From Odontocerum albicorne (Eukaryota; Arthropoda; Insecta; Trichoptera; Odontoceridae), in assembly GCA_949825065.1 (NCBI GenBank), contig OX463862.1, positions 19,523,118 to 19,587,117 on the forward strand: a stretch of DNA of 64,000 nt, read 5' to 3'. Shown here one piece after another: positions 21,340-32,489 of this stretch. Position 1 is the first letter of the stretch, and every line of letters starts with the position of its first letter. A model generated the notes under the pieces. It was not told the origin of the DNA, searched no databases, and saw nothing but the letters and a program-made list of their open reading frames with translations. The position numbers and the translations under genes were made by a program.

Positions 21340-22290
21340 ATCAAAAACTAAGGTCATGATATTGAAAAATCATAGAGCAATCGAAAAAAATGTAGCAACT
21401 ACCAACGAAGAAAATACATAACAATAATGTTGAAGCAGCTTTTAACGAAGAAAAATTCGAACATAATAGGGACACGGCTGTCAACGAAACAAGCATTAAG
21501 TTATTGTATAATAACCATTTTAAGAGAAGCTTAACAATAAAAATATACAACATGATGTTAATGCGGCAGTCAATTTAGACTATATTAAACAATCTTAAAG
21601 TGACCGTCAACGAAGAAAACGTCTGATGTAATGTTGAAGCGGTTGTCAATAAAGAAAACGTCGAATAAAATGATAATACTGCAGTCAATAAAGAAAACTT
21701 CCTTATAATGTTAAAACGGACCATCAACATAAAGTTCTCCGCAGTAAATACAAATCGATTCAAATTAATACTGTGAAAGGAATAACAGTAAAACGCACGT
21801 CAACTCTTATAAAGATGACAATTGACAGCAAAATTTAACTTAATTTTTTTAAAAGCAGTTGGCACCAAAAAACATTACCCAAGGAAATAATCTACACATA
21901 GGATGACTCCTGTGGCTAAACCGACCAGAAGCAATATAACTTGATCTAACTATTGTTGGTGTATCAAGATGTTGGGGTATCGACAGATAAAAAATCTAAA
22001 CTTATGGTAAGGATGCTGTCAGCAAAGATAAACCAAACATATGATAGTTAAAGCAGCCATCAACGAAGATCTCAATATAATGTTGAAGCGGCTGTCAACA
22101 CAAGAAAATTGAACATAGTGATGTTAAGGCGGAACCAAGTAAACAAATATAAGTGGTCAAGTCGACAGCAAAAATCCAACGTAATAATGTTCAAGTGGCC
22201 GTTAGCAAAGAAAAACCCGAACATGTTAACATTAAAACAACTGACAACGAATATCTCAATATGAAGTTAAACCGGCTGATTTGGGTTACA
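21340..22290 (+). repeat. degenerate 39-bp (13-codon) repeat, array A
   Basis: Recurring GTCAACGAAGAAAACGTCGA, then a short variable part, AATGTT and GAAGCGGCT. A clear case at about 21603-21690 has a 39-bp step. In frame the unit reads close to VNEENVEYNVEAA. Units are badly diverged, with indels and stops, so no long frame survives. The same unit recurs in arrays at 24000-25460 and 27680-28290. Confidence 0.6.
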
Positions 22291-22489
22291 AATTTGGTTT
22301 GCGGTAAGTAAAAACAAACAAAAGTTCAAAATGAATAACGATAGAACAAATAATAAGAGACAAGTTATGTTACTTCTATCCGCATAAGTCAAAGCATTGA
22401 CTAATGCGGACAGAACTAGTGCGGGGTGACCTACCTCAAAATCAAAGCTAAGTCAGGCGACTTCGTCTAAAGAGTTTAGCGTCCCTTCT

Positions 22490-22615
22490 CAGCCAACTAC
22501 TTTAAAAGCTATAATGAGGAGTGTTGTCTAGGCATACAGTGAACACTTAACTCAGCCTTCAAGGTGGGCATCAGCCCACTAAATACCAATTAAACATAGA
22601 TATTGTCTCATGTAT
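22490..22615 (+). repeat. dispersed repeat, copy 1
   Basis: GTTGTCTAGGCATACAGTGA, ACACTTAACTCAGCCTTCAA and GGTGGGCATCAGCCCAC recur at 23710-23800. The two copies flank the LINE fragment at 22941-23635 in direct orientation. A distant relative may be present at 42010-42062. Confidence 0.6.
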
Positions 22616-22940
22616 ATCCAGAAAACGAAAAATAATGATGCCAAAAAAAGCCATCCAGACCAAATTAATAATACAAGACTGCAAGGAAAGCTGCTGATAG
22701 ATCTCCAAGTAGATCTGAAGTCAGAATCCCACTATTAACAATTAAACCCCTCGCTAAAGAATATACCATAAAACACATATAAACCTCTACAGGAGTGTAA
22801 TAGACTTATTAAAAAAGTCAACAAAAATGGCTGGTATGATAAACGATGATATATAATATATTGACAGAATCACGAGGTCTTTCTACATCTGTCAAAAAGT
22901 GAATAAAAAACTTACCATTGTTCGTCAACAGATGTCACAA
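22616..22940. other. unassigned sequence
   Basis: No recognised feature apart from AT-rich sequence before the LINE fragment. Confidence 0.35.
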
Positions 22941-23635
22941 AGATAACGTACGCCATCTCGGTCTGGGGCCACGCGGCCGAAACCTACATGCGAAAACTCC
23001 AGGTGCTGCAAAACAAGACAATGCGCACCATTATGGATGCGCCCTACTTTGTTAGCAACAAACGGCTTCACGAAGACTTAGATCTCCCCACATTAGTCAT
23101 CCGAACCCCCTAATCAGCTCACTCACGGACTACGACGCGAACGCAAACCTAATTCACCCCAGGTCGAAACAAATTCTTCGAACCACTGCCGACCCCCTAT
23201 TCGAAACGATAGGCGCAGAATTGTGTCTAGAGCACATATAGTATATAATACGTTATCTATTTTACCCCCATATTTATCTATTTACATCTATTTATTCTAA
23301 AGTCACAGCGTTCTTTCCCACCCCCATCTTCGTAATATAAATAATTATTCAAAATATCTATGTCTATGTATACATCTCTATCCTTTCTCTCTCTGTATTC
23401 ATATTTACCAACGCTCGTGACATATAAAATATAAGTATATTAATATGTAACCTATATGTATCTATAAATTTATTGTATGTACCAAATCCTATCCCTCCTC
23501 TTTTAAAGTTTTTCTCACACCACCACCCAAATATCCATAAAAATTTACCAAGTCCGTTCTATATACCCGATGAAGGAGTAAGGTGTCCTTAAATCGGACC
23601 GACACTCCGAGCAAATTATCAACTTTGATATCTCA
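22941..23635 (+). mobile_element. Jockey-like LINE, 5'-truncated copy
   Basis: Aligns with 55770-56478 of the full-length LINE in this window: GTCTGGGGCCACGCGGCCGA, GTTAGCAACAAACGGCTTCA, the post-ORF2 3'UTR with CACCACCACCCAAATA, and the GATGAAGGAGTAAGGTGTCC end. About 50 bp of ORF2 is missing after GATCTCCCCACATTAG, and the frame is broken. It ends GAGCAAATTATCAAC without a recognisable long poly-A. Confidence 0.92.
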
Positions 23636-23699
23636 GGTACCCAAACGCTTCCAAGGAAGCAGAATAAAAACATCTAAAGGATGTATAGAGATGAATATA

Positions 23700-23805
23700 T
23701 GGTATAATAAGGAACGTTGTCTAGGCTTAAAGTGAACACTTAACTAAGCCTTCAAGGTGGTCACCAGCCCACAAAATATCAATTAAAAATAGATATCTAG
23801 CATTA
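23700..23805 (+). repeat. dispersed repeat, copy 2
   Basis: Second copy of the segment at 22490-22615 (GTTGTCTAGGCTTAAAGTGA, AACTAAGCCTTCAAGGTGG, CAGCCCAC). Confidence 0.6.
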
Positions 23806-23999
23806 GTCGCCGCGACATAGACGACTAGGAATGAAACACACCACGGGCCAGACTGCGGATGTTGTTTAACAGTACGTCAGATGGCTACAAATTACGAGTC
23901 ACCCCTTCAACGCGTTATCGATGACGAACATTCGTGGAACGAAAGAACCACAGACGCATCTCTGATCTGACTACTCACTCTAGTGGATGTCAGAAAAAT

Positions 24000-25460
24000 C
24001 TAAGAAAAACCGCACACGTGAACATTAAAACAGCCATCAACGAAGTTCTCAATATGATGTTGAAGCGGCTGTCAAATCGATCATAGTAATGTTAGGCCGC
24101 AGTCAATCAAAGAAACGAGAGAATAAGTGTTAGATTGACAGCGATAAAATCGAACATATTAATGTCCAAGGGGATGTGAGTAAGGGAAAACCAAACATAT
24201 TAACATTAAAACAACGGACAATGAAGATAATTGTATAATGTTGAAGTGGCTGTCAACAAAGACAATTATCAAAGCGGGTGTGAACTGAGAAAACAACACG
24301 GAGAAAATAACAAGAACAATAAAGCGGTTGGCAACGAAAAAAACAAGACAAAACAAAGAAACAAACAAAAAGAAGTCACAGCCAACAAAAAAAGAATCGA
24401 ATATATATATATGGACACGGTTGTTAAGGAATAAAACCTCGAACATAAAATTTTAAAGCGGTCCGCCAACGTAGCGGTAGTCGAATCGCTTGTCGACAAA
24501 AAAGAATTGATTGAATAGTAATATTACAGAGGCCGTCAACGAATAAACACAACAGTTGTAATGTTAAAGCGGAATTCGATAAAGAGAAGATCAAATTATG
24601 CCAATATGGTCCGCCAACAAAATAAATAGATTCCAACAAAAAAACCAAGAAAAAAAATAATTATAATCCAAATTCTGTTCAAGTGACAGTCAACGAAAAA
24701 AACCAACATGATGTTGAAATGATCATATTATTGAAGCGCCTGTTAAAGGAGAAAATGTCGAACATTATTTTAAAGCGGCAGTCAATGTAGGAAATATTAA
24801 GACATTCTTTGTACAAATAAGGGAAACAATGTAAAAATTATTGTTTTAATAAATCAAATAAAGTTTAAATGGAATCAATGAAGAAACATCGGGCATAATG
24901 TTAGAGCGGCATTCAAAAACATCGAATATAATTGACTGCCGTCAATAAAAAAATATCGAACACATTAATACGAGTATTCATGCAGCCCGTCAACGAAATA
25001 CTTTTACATTGGATATAATGTTGCAGCGGCTGTCAACCGAGAATTGGAACTATTGATTTAAAAGCGGCCCTTCTTTATTGAATTCACAAAGAAAAATCTT
25101 ATTATACAATATTAAAATCAACGAATAGCTGTCAACGAAAATATTTCAAATATATTAATGTTAATTCAGTCCGTCAACGAAAATACATCGGATATAATGT
25201 TACAGCGTGAGTAAAAATAAACGGAAATACAGGTTTCAAAGCGGCCGTTCTTTATTGAAGTGACGAAGGAATATCTTATTATGTTAAGGCGGTGATCCGC
25301 GAAGATAATAAAATGAATATGTAATGTTGAAATGGCGGTCTTCAATGAAAATCTTACTTTGTAATGTTAAAGCGTAAACAGGTGTGATGTTAAAGCGGCA
25401 GTCGACAAACGAAGAATAAAACTGTTCAATAATGTTAAAGCAGCCGCATAATTAAAAACA
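24000..25460 (+). repeat. degenerate 39-bp repeat, array B
   Basis: Continues the GTCAACGAA..AAAATCGAACAT..AATGTTAAAGCGGC pattern of array A, with unit spacing of roughly 40-70 bp because of indels. Peptides predicted on the minus strand here have no motif and are shadows. Confidence 0.6.
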
Positions 25461-25479
25461 ATTAAGTACCATAATGCTG

Positions 25480-26000
25480 AAGAAACCACCATTGTACAAT
25501 ACTATATGTATTGTACAATGATTCGTAAAATATGTGAAATTCATCCAAAATCTATGTACAAAGATGAGTGTAGATCTTGGTTATAGTGAAGTGAATGAAA
25601 TATTTAGTAACTTGTAAGTAAATTGAAACAATATATTTGATTTTGCACTGAGAACTGGGAAACTAAGTTTATTTTTTCGTAGTAATACGAGTACGTTATG
25701 TAAAATCTGCAATACATATTGTTATTTTCGAGTGGAAACATATCTTTAATATCATATTATTGACCAGTAATTATTTATATTTACTAGTTTTTTTTTTAAT
25801 AAAATATTTCCTACAAATTTTGTTGTTTATTTACACAGTAAGATTGTTTTATTTGCAGACGTACTTGACGTGCATAAAGATATGCACCTGGAGCTAGTAC
25901 TTCGGTTGGTTTTATCTAATCCCGGCTCTGTTAAAGAGAGTACACTTTGTATGTTTGATCAAAACCCTTTTACCGATTTAAAGCCATATATTTACTAGAG
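25480..26000 (+). pseudogene. exon-like block, copy 1
   Basis: Shares with copies at 26740 and 28300: an inverted repeat CATTGTACAAT..ATTGTACAATG, a short frame MSVDLGYSEVNEIFSN ending at a donor-like GTAAGT (about 25615), an AT-rich intron-like stretch and ACACAGTA..TTTTATTTGCAG. After the AG (25858) this copy is open to TAG: DVLDVHKDMHLELVLRLVLS and about 25 more residues ending DLKPYIY. Joining the donor and acceptor directly gives an early stop, so a simple two-exon protein is not supported. No family recognised. Confidence 0.4.
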
Positions 26001-26044
26001 CACGCTCACACGCACGAGTGGCTCATGCGTGTGAGCGTGCGCTA
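25996..26044. repeat. palindrome after exon-like copy 1
   Basis: TAGAGCACGCTCACACGCA pairs with TGCGTGTGAGCGTGCGCTA (18 of 19 positions) across an 11-base loop. It begins at the TAG stop codon of the exon-like frame. Confidence 0.9.
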
Positions 26045-26099
26045 ATCACTAGACGGCCTTTCTAACCCAACAAAGCCATGTACCGACTAGAGTACGCTA

Positions 26100-26720
26100 A
26101 CGCGCACAAGTGGCTCATTCTTACTTTTAAATTAATATAAGTATCTAAAAGAAAGTCGCATACGAAATCGTAAATTAGCATCACAAAGAAGTCGCATCCG
26201 TAATTATAAAAAAAATAAACAAGTTCTCTCACTGAAAGCTGATCAACACATAAAAGCTTTCATTGTGGTTAAACAAGTATTTGAAAGAAAGCCGCAAACG
26301 AAATCGTAAATTAGTATCAAAAAGATTGTCGCATCCGTAATTATAAAATACGTTTACACAAGTTCCACCACTAAAAGCTGATCCACACAAAAGCTTTAAT
26401 TGTGATTAAACAAGTATTTGACTAATATATTATATTTGATAACAATATACTTGATTATAAATTGAAAAACTCCTTTTTATTTATAAATTTTGCGTACTCG
26501 AGTTTAAATAATGTTTAATAATTGTAGTGAGTAATATACTGAAAGAAAATCGCTTTCTTATTTTTAAATTAATATAAGTATCTGAAAGAAAGTCGCATAC
26601 GAAATCGTAAATTAGCATCACGAAGAATGTCGCATCCATAATTATAAAAAAATTTACACAAGTTCTCTCACTGAAAGCTGATCAACACTAAAAAGTTTTA
26701 ATTGTGATTAAACAAGTATT
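26100..26720 (+). repeat. dispersed/tandem repeat with GAAAGAAAGTCGCAT
   Basis: Two to three diverged copies of a unit with TAATATAAGTATCTGAAAGA, GCATACGAAATCGTAAATTA, ACACAAGTTCTCTCACTGAA and AGCTGATCAACACA. The same unit forms a clearer array at 31060-31720. Confidence 0.75.
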
Positions 26721-26739
26721 TAAAAAACAATTACCATAA

Positions 26740-27260
26740 TGCTGAAGAAACCACCATTGTACAATACTATATGCATTGTACAATGATTTGTAAAATATGT
26801 GAAATTCATCCATAATCTACGAGAATGTACATGGATGAGTGTAGATCTTGGTTATAGTGAAGTGAATGAAACCTTTAGTGACTTGTAAGAACTAGAATCA
26901 TAGGAAATAATATATTGTATTTGATTTTGTACTGAGAACTGAGAAACTAAGTTTATTTTTTCGTAGTAACACGAGTACGTTATGTAAAATCTGCAATACA
27001 TATTGTTATTTTCGAGTGGAAATGTCTCTTTAATATAATATTATTGACGAGTAATTATTTATATTTACTAGTTTTTTTTAATAAAGTGTTTCGTACAAAT
27101 TTTGTTGTTTATTTACACAGTAAAATTGTTTTATTTGCAGACGTTCATAAAGATATCGTACCTGGAGCTAGTACTTCGGTTGATTTTATCTTATCCCGGC
27201 TTTGACACTTTGTATGTTTGATCAAAACCCTTTTACAGATTTAAAGCCATATACTGATTA
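26740..27260 (+). pseudogene. exon-like block, copy 2
   Basis: Same order of landmarks as copy 1. The upstream short frame ends at TTGTAAGAAC, so the donor has lost its best consensus. After the acceptor (AG at 27139-27140) the sequence has a 9-bp deletion near its start (DVHKD follows directly) and stops at CTTTGA, so it is a dead copy. A fourth partial copy of the upstream part lies at about 27505-27575. Confidence 0.4.
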
Positions 27261-27343
27261 GAGAACGCTCACACGCACGAGTGGCTCATGCATGTGCGCG
27301 TGCTCTAATCAGTAGACGATCTTTCCAATTCAACAAAGCCGTG

Positions 27344-27389
27344 TACTGACTAGAGCACGCTCATGCGTATGAGCGTGCTCTAATCAGTA
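27344..27389. repeat. 46-bp palindrome
   Basis: TACTGACTAGAGCACGCTCA..TGAGCGTGCTCTAATCAGTA, two 23-base arms with two mismatches and no loop. Related imperfect hairpins are at 27256-27318 and 27422-27485, giving three in a row. Confidence 0.92.
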
Positions 27390-27679
27390 GACTGCCTTTC
27401 CAACTCAACGAAGCCATGTACTGACTAGAGTATGCTCTCGCGCACGAGTGGCTCAGGCGTGTGAGCGTGCTCTAATCAGTAGACGGCCTTTCTAACTCAA
27501 CAAAGATGAGTGTAGATCTTGGTAATAGTGAAATGAATAATCTTTAGTTACTTGTAACTGCTCGAGTCATAGGACATATAGTATTTTGAATGCATTTGAT
27601 TTTGTACTTACAATTTGGTAATTAAGTTATTTTTTCACGTAAATACGTTATGTGAAATCTGCGATGCATATTATAAACG

Positions 27680-28290
27680 AAAATAAAAACCAACATGATG
27701 TTGAAATGATCACATTATTGAAGCGGCTGTTAAAGGTAAAAATGTCGGACATTATTTTAAAGCGGCATTCAATGTAGGAAATATTAAGACAATCTTTGTA
27801 CAAATAAGGGAAATAATGTAGAAATTATTGTTTTTTATAAATCAAATAATGTTTAAATGGAATTAATGAAGAAACACCGGGCATAATGTTGGAGTGGCAT
27901 TCGAAAACATCGAATATAATGACTATGCTGTCAATGAAAAAAATATCGAGCATATTAATATTAATGCAGTCCGTCAACAAAATACGAGTACTTTGGATAT
28001 AATGATAGAGCGGGAGTAAAAAAAAACGGAAATATTGATTTTAAAGCGGCCGTTCTTTATTGAAGTGACGAAGGAATATCTTATTATGTTAAGGCGGCTG
28101 TCAGCGAAGATAATAAAATGAATACGTAATGTTGAAATGGCGATCTTCAATGAAAATCTTACTATGTAATGTTAAAGCGACCGTCAGCGATGAATACAGG
28201 TGTAATGTTAAAGCGGCAATCGACAAACGAAAAAAAAACTGTTCAATAATGTTAAAGCGGCCGCATCATTAAAAACAATTACCATAATGC
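27680..28290 (+). repeat. degenerate 39-bp repeat, array C
   Basis: Closely parallels 24690-25450 segment by segment (AAACCAACATGATGTTGAAA, TTATTTTAAAGCGGC, GGGCATAATGTT, GTGACGAAGGAATATCTTAT), so it is a segmental duplication of array B, not an independent array. Confidence 0.75.
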
Positions 28291-28299
28291 TGAGGAACC

Positions 28300-28798
28300 C
28301 ACTATTGTACAATACTATACGTAGTGTACAATAATTTGTGAAATTCATCCAACACTACACAGATGAGTGTAGATCTTGGTTATAGTGAAGTGAATGAAAT
28401 CTCTAGTGACTTGTAAGTACTAGAATCATAGGAAATAATATATTTGATTTTGTACTGAGAACTGGGAAACTAAGTCTATTTTTTCGTAGTAATACGAGTA
28501 CGTTATGCAAAATCTGCAACGCATATTGTTATTTTCGAGTGGAAATATTTCTATAGTGTTATTGAGTAGATATTATTTATATTTACTCGATATTTAAAAA
28601 AAGTATTTCATGAAACTTTTGTTTTTTTCTTTACACAGTAAAATTGTTTTATTTTCAGATGTACTTGACGTACATAAAGATATCGCACCTGGAGCTAGTA
28701 CTTCGCTTAGCTTTATCTTATCCCGGCTCTGTTACAGGAGTACACTTTGTACGATTGATCAAAACACTTTTACCAATTTAAAGCCATGTATTGATTAA
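28300..28798 (+). pseudogene. exon-like block, copy 3
   Basis: Keeps ACTTGTAAGTACTAG (donor-like) and TTTTATTTTCAG (acceptor-like, AG at 28657-28658). After it the frame is open to TAA at 28796-28798: DVLDVHKDIAPGASTSLSFI then about 25 residues ending FTNLKPCID. Relative to copy 1 it has one extra base and later one fewer, so the middle third is read in a different frame, yet both copies are open. The family is unknown. Confidence 0.4.
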
Positions 28799-28859
28799 AG
28801 CATGCTTAATTAGAACGCGCGAGTGGTGCATACGTGTGAGCGTACGGCAATCAGTAGAT

Positions 28860-29000
28860 GGCCGTATCGCTATGGGGTGACATCCGTGGCCTGATAGATA
28901 AGACGCCCAACTTCCACGATGATGACGAACCGCGAGTTACATGCCATTTTCAATGGTTCTTAATCTGAAGATAATCTCTATCGGTCACGCTTTTCAATAT
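28860..29000 (+). mobile_element. possible SINE remnant
   Basis: GTGGCCTGATAGATAAGACG looks like a tRNA box A region, and GAACCGCGAGTTACATG..TCAATGGTTCTTA matches the tail of the composite repeats at 45520-45560 and 57005-57045. Confidence 0.4.
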
Positions 29001-29636
29001 GTCCGAGTCAATTAGGATAGCGTACAAATGAAAAAGAAATCGCTAAGTCAACAGCGCATTTTAAGTATTCTTTTTGCATTAAGTTTTTGCATCAAATTTT
29101 ATGTCAAGTTTTCGGAAACGATTGTGTTAGTGCCCACCTTTATTGTATTGAAAAATAATAAAAGCAAATTAAATGCATTTAAATTAAAATACATTCCCTG
29201 CGAATGTTTGGTATTACAAGGAATTATCAAATAAAATTTAAAAATATTTTTTTACTAACGCACATCAAAAGTAACGATAAATAAAATAAACATTTGCCAC
29301 GTTCATTAGTTCTTTATAAAACTAAACCGGTAAAAAACTGGTTTTAATTATTTTTGTGTAAGTCTTTTTCTTCTTGAATAATGGTCGTGAACTACTATAC
29401 ATGAAGGAGTAGAAATCACAGATAAACCATTAAATAGATTGTTATTATATTATGTGTTTCATTAAGTTTTCTTTCATAGAAGACAATACAAAGTGACGTG
29501 GTATGTACTCAATTATTTTAAAACAGGTAAAATATGAGTTGAGTTCTTTTAACAACAAAAACTTCAACTTACCAATTAACTTGATTAAAATGAATTATAT
29601 TCCAAGTTTCACTTAAAAGAGAAATAAAATTTTAGA
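29001..29636. other. unassigned sequence
   Basis: A 68-codon plus frame at 29028-29234 (Lys/Ile/Leu-rich) has no motif. Nothing else is supported. Confidence 0.35.
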
Positions 29637-30437
29637 CAAACTCCATAGTCTAGTTGCTAAGACGCCTGTCTACAGGTACAATTCCTGACGAGACCACCCG
29701 AGTTGCTAAGACGTCTGTCCACAATTCCTGAGGAGACCACCCGAGATGCTAAGACGCCTGTCCACAATTCCTGAGGAGACCACCCGAGTTGCTAAGACGT
29801 CTGTCCACAATTCCTGAGGAGACCACCCGAGTTGCTAAGACGTCTGTCCACAATTCCTGAGGAGACCACCCGAGATGCTAAGACGCCTGTCCTTAATTCC
29901 TGAGGAGACCTCCCGAGTTGCTAAGACGTCTGTCCACAATTCCTGACGAGACCACCCGAGTTGCTAAGACGCCTGTCCACAATTCCTGAGGAGACCACCC
30001 GAGTTGCTAAGACGTCTGTCCACAATTCCTGACGAGACCACCCGAGTTGCTAAGACGCCTGTCCACAATTCCTGAGGAGACCACCCGAGTTGCTAAGACG
30101 TCTGTCCACAATTCCTGACGAGACCACCCGAGTTGCTAAGACGCCTGTCCACAATTCCTGAGGAGACCACCCGAGTTGCTAAGACGTCTGTCCACAATTC
30201 CTGACGAGACCACCCGAGTTGCTAAGACGTCTGTCCACAATTCCTGACGAGACCACCCGAGTTGCTAAGACGTCTGTCCACAATTCCTGAGGAGACCACC
30301 CGAGTTGCTAAGACGTCTGTCCACAATTCCTGAGGAGACCACCCGAGCTGCTAAGACGTCTGTCCACAATTCCTGAGTGGACCACCCGAGATGCTAAGAC
30401 GCCTGTCTACAATTCCTGACGAGACCACCCGAGTACT
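29637..30437 (+). repeat. 43-bp satellite grown from a tRNA-like SINE head
   Basis: The first copy (29637-29690) reads TAGTCTAGTTGCTAAGACGC..CTACAGGTACAATTCCTGA, with a box A-like and a box B-like block. After it come about 17 shortened units of 43 bp (GAGACCACCCGAGTTGCTAA, GACGTCTGTCCACAATTCCT, GAC or GAG). CCTGAC/CCTGAG and GTCTG/CCTG variants mix along the array. Confidence 0.95.
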
Positions 30438-30499
30438 CCATTTTTTAAAGAGGGTTCCAGTTTGTTTTTCCCTTAAGGTCTCTAAATCACCTTTCTAAC

Positions 30500-30560
30500 A
30501 GGTTGGCAAAGATTGTCTCATGACAATTGGTCCGTCAGGCTGTACTCTATAACAAGAAAA
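30500..30560 (+). mobile_element. LINE/SINE 3' tail with hairpin
   Basis: ATTGTCTCATGACAAT (30512-30527) followed by TGGTCCGTCAGGCTGTACTC matches the 3' terminal motif of the LINE copies (hairpin, then AAGYCCGYCAGRTTGTA). The stem differs from the others by a paired C:G to T:A change. Confidence 0.6.
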
Positions 30561-30914
30561 TCACTTTCTTGTGTAGAAATTTAGTGTGCACAAATTCGTC
30601 ACTGCTGGGCCTCATGATCGAGAATCCCCTCGCTATTCCAAGATCAAGTCAGTTGGAAAGCGAATCTGTGCCATGGAGTTTGTCCGTTCTTTCTCCTTCT
30701 TTTTCTTTTTTTCTCCTTTAAGGGATTAAACTGTTGCACATCAGCAAACTAACACCGGCTACACCGGTGTACTGGATCCGATGGCTCACCTAAAGTGAGA
30801 CGATCGGAACAAACGTATTTTTTTCTGAAAGAATGAATATGATCGAAATTATATGTATCCTTATACAGCTGAATATTTGGAAAAAAATGCCTGTGTCGTT
30901 TGAGGGGAGTAGCA
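30561..30914. other. unassigned sequence
   Basis: A 64-codon plus frame at 30527-30721 has no recognisable motif. Nothing else is supported. Confidence 0.35.
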
Positions 30915-30990
30915 TACTACGTGGTTCGAACCGCCGACCATCCGCACGGAAGTGAAGTACATTACCGTGCACCTCATTAGTGTGCACAAA
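30915..30990 (-). mobile_element. tRNA-like SINE head, inverted
   Basis: The minus strand reads GTACTTCACTTCCGTGCGGA, TGGTCGGC and GGTTCGAACCACG (box B at 30923-30932). The layout resembles a tRNA-derived SINE promoter. Box A is degenerate. Confidence 0.45.
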
Positions 30991-31059
30991 TTATACAACA
31001 CACTAGAATAATCGATGAAATGAACACACAAAATACAAAACATTTTATTTTTTAGAAAT

Positions 31060-31720
31060 ATAAATTTAGCGTACCCAAGTTTAAATAATGTTTAATAATT
31101 GTAGTGAGTAATATACTGAAAGAAAATCGCTTTGTTATTTTTAAATTAATATAAGTTTCTGAAAGAAAGTCACATACGAAATTGTGAAGTACTATCAGAA
31201 GGAATATTGCATTCGTAATTATAAAATACATTTACACAAGTTCTCCCTCACTGAAAGCTGATCAACACATATGGTAAAAGCTTTAATTGTGATTAAACAA
31301 GTATGGGATAAACATTATATATTTGATAACAATATACATGATTATAAATTTAAAACATCCTTTTAATTTATAAATTTAGCGTACCCGAGTTTAAATAATG
31401 TTTAATAATTGTAGTGAGTAATATACTGAAAGAAAATCGCTTTGTTATTTTTAAATTAATATAAGTTTATGAAAGAAAGTCACATACGAAATTGTGAAGT
31501 ACTATCAGAAAGAATATTGCATTCGTAATTATAAAATACATTTACACAAGTTCTCTCACTGAAAGCTGATCAACACATATGGTTAAAGCTTTAATTGTGA
31601 TTAAACAAGTATTTGAAAGAAAGTCGCATATCAAATTTTCAAGTTATATCAGAAAGAATGTCGCATCCGTAATTATAAAATACGTTTACACAAGTTTTCA
31701 GTGATAAACAAGTTTCTGAA
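31060..31720 (+). repeat. 313-bp direct repeat
   Basis: TAATGTTTAATAATTGTAGT at about 31086 and 31397 starts two closely similar copies that include ATACTGAAAGAAAATCGCTT, GAAATTGTGAAGTACTATCA and ACACAAGTTCTC. A third partial copy follows from 31615. Same family as 26100-26720. Confidence 0.85.
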
Positions 31721-32344
31721 AGCTAGTCGCATATGTAAATCTAATGTGCCATGCACTAGTTAAGGAATACATTCAAATTGCAATTAATTAAATATTCAGC
31801 TCGAAAATCGTTCATATAAATAAATTATTTTCGTGGAAGCTGAACAATACATACAAATTCTATTGTAATACACAAGTGACAGAAAGACAGTATAACAACG
31901 CACTCTTTTACCCTTTGACAAGCTGTCGAACAAGGATAAGTTGGATTGTAGATTAATGTTGGTATTTTCAGACGGATTTTAAAATGAATTCGAATTTATT
32001 TTCTTTTACGACAGATTTGTTTTACAAGACTTTCTATAAAAAATGTAAATAAATAAATCAAACGCATCTAAAAAAAGTTCATCTCGACCGACAAAAATAA
32101 TTCTACAGGTACACTACAACTCGAGTGACACAAATAAGTTTTTATCATGTACAAAGGGTGAAACTTTTTTACATAGTTACATCTGAAATTGTATTCAACA
32201 CATCATGCTGGTTAAAAGCGGCCACGTGACGAGGATATTGTATTACATTACATTTTGTTGTATACAATACAACCAGGTTTAGTGTCTTGAAAAATTATTA
32301 ACAAGCCACAAATGAAAATCAAAACGGAACCCTTTTTAAAATAA
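31721..32344. other. unassigned sequence
   Basis: No recognised gene, terminal repeat or array. Confidence 0.4.
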
Positions 32345-32425
32345 ATAAGACTCATACGAGAATCAAACCCGTACCTTCCAGACTGGAAGACACTCTTACC
32401 GAGTGTGTTACGGAGGTCGTCCCAT
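32345..32425 (-). mobile_element. tRNA-like SINE head, inverted
   Basis: The minus strand reads CTCGGTAAGAGTGTCTTCCA and then GGTACGGGTTTGATTCTCG (box B-like, 32358-32371). Probable tRNA-derived SINE promoter, not a functional tRNA. Confidence 0.5.
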
Positions 32426-32489
32426 ACAATTCGGATAAAATCACGCACTCTCTCCAAATTGGTAGGTATATGCAACACCACTTATGTTA

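Noticed and set aside
24159..24648. Hydrophobic minus-strand frames of 95, 76 and 74 codons
   Set aside because: They overlap one another in different frames and lie opposite the degenerate 39-bp repeat; low-complexity T-rich translation only.
29637..30437. Regular 43-bp repeat considered as a CRISPR array
   Set aside because: There are no unique spacers; whole units repeat. Eukaryotic context and a tRNA-like first unit indicate a satellite.
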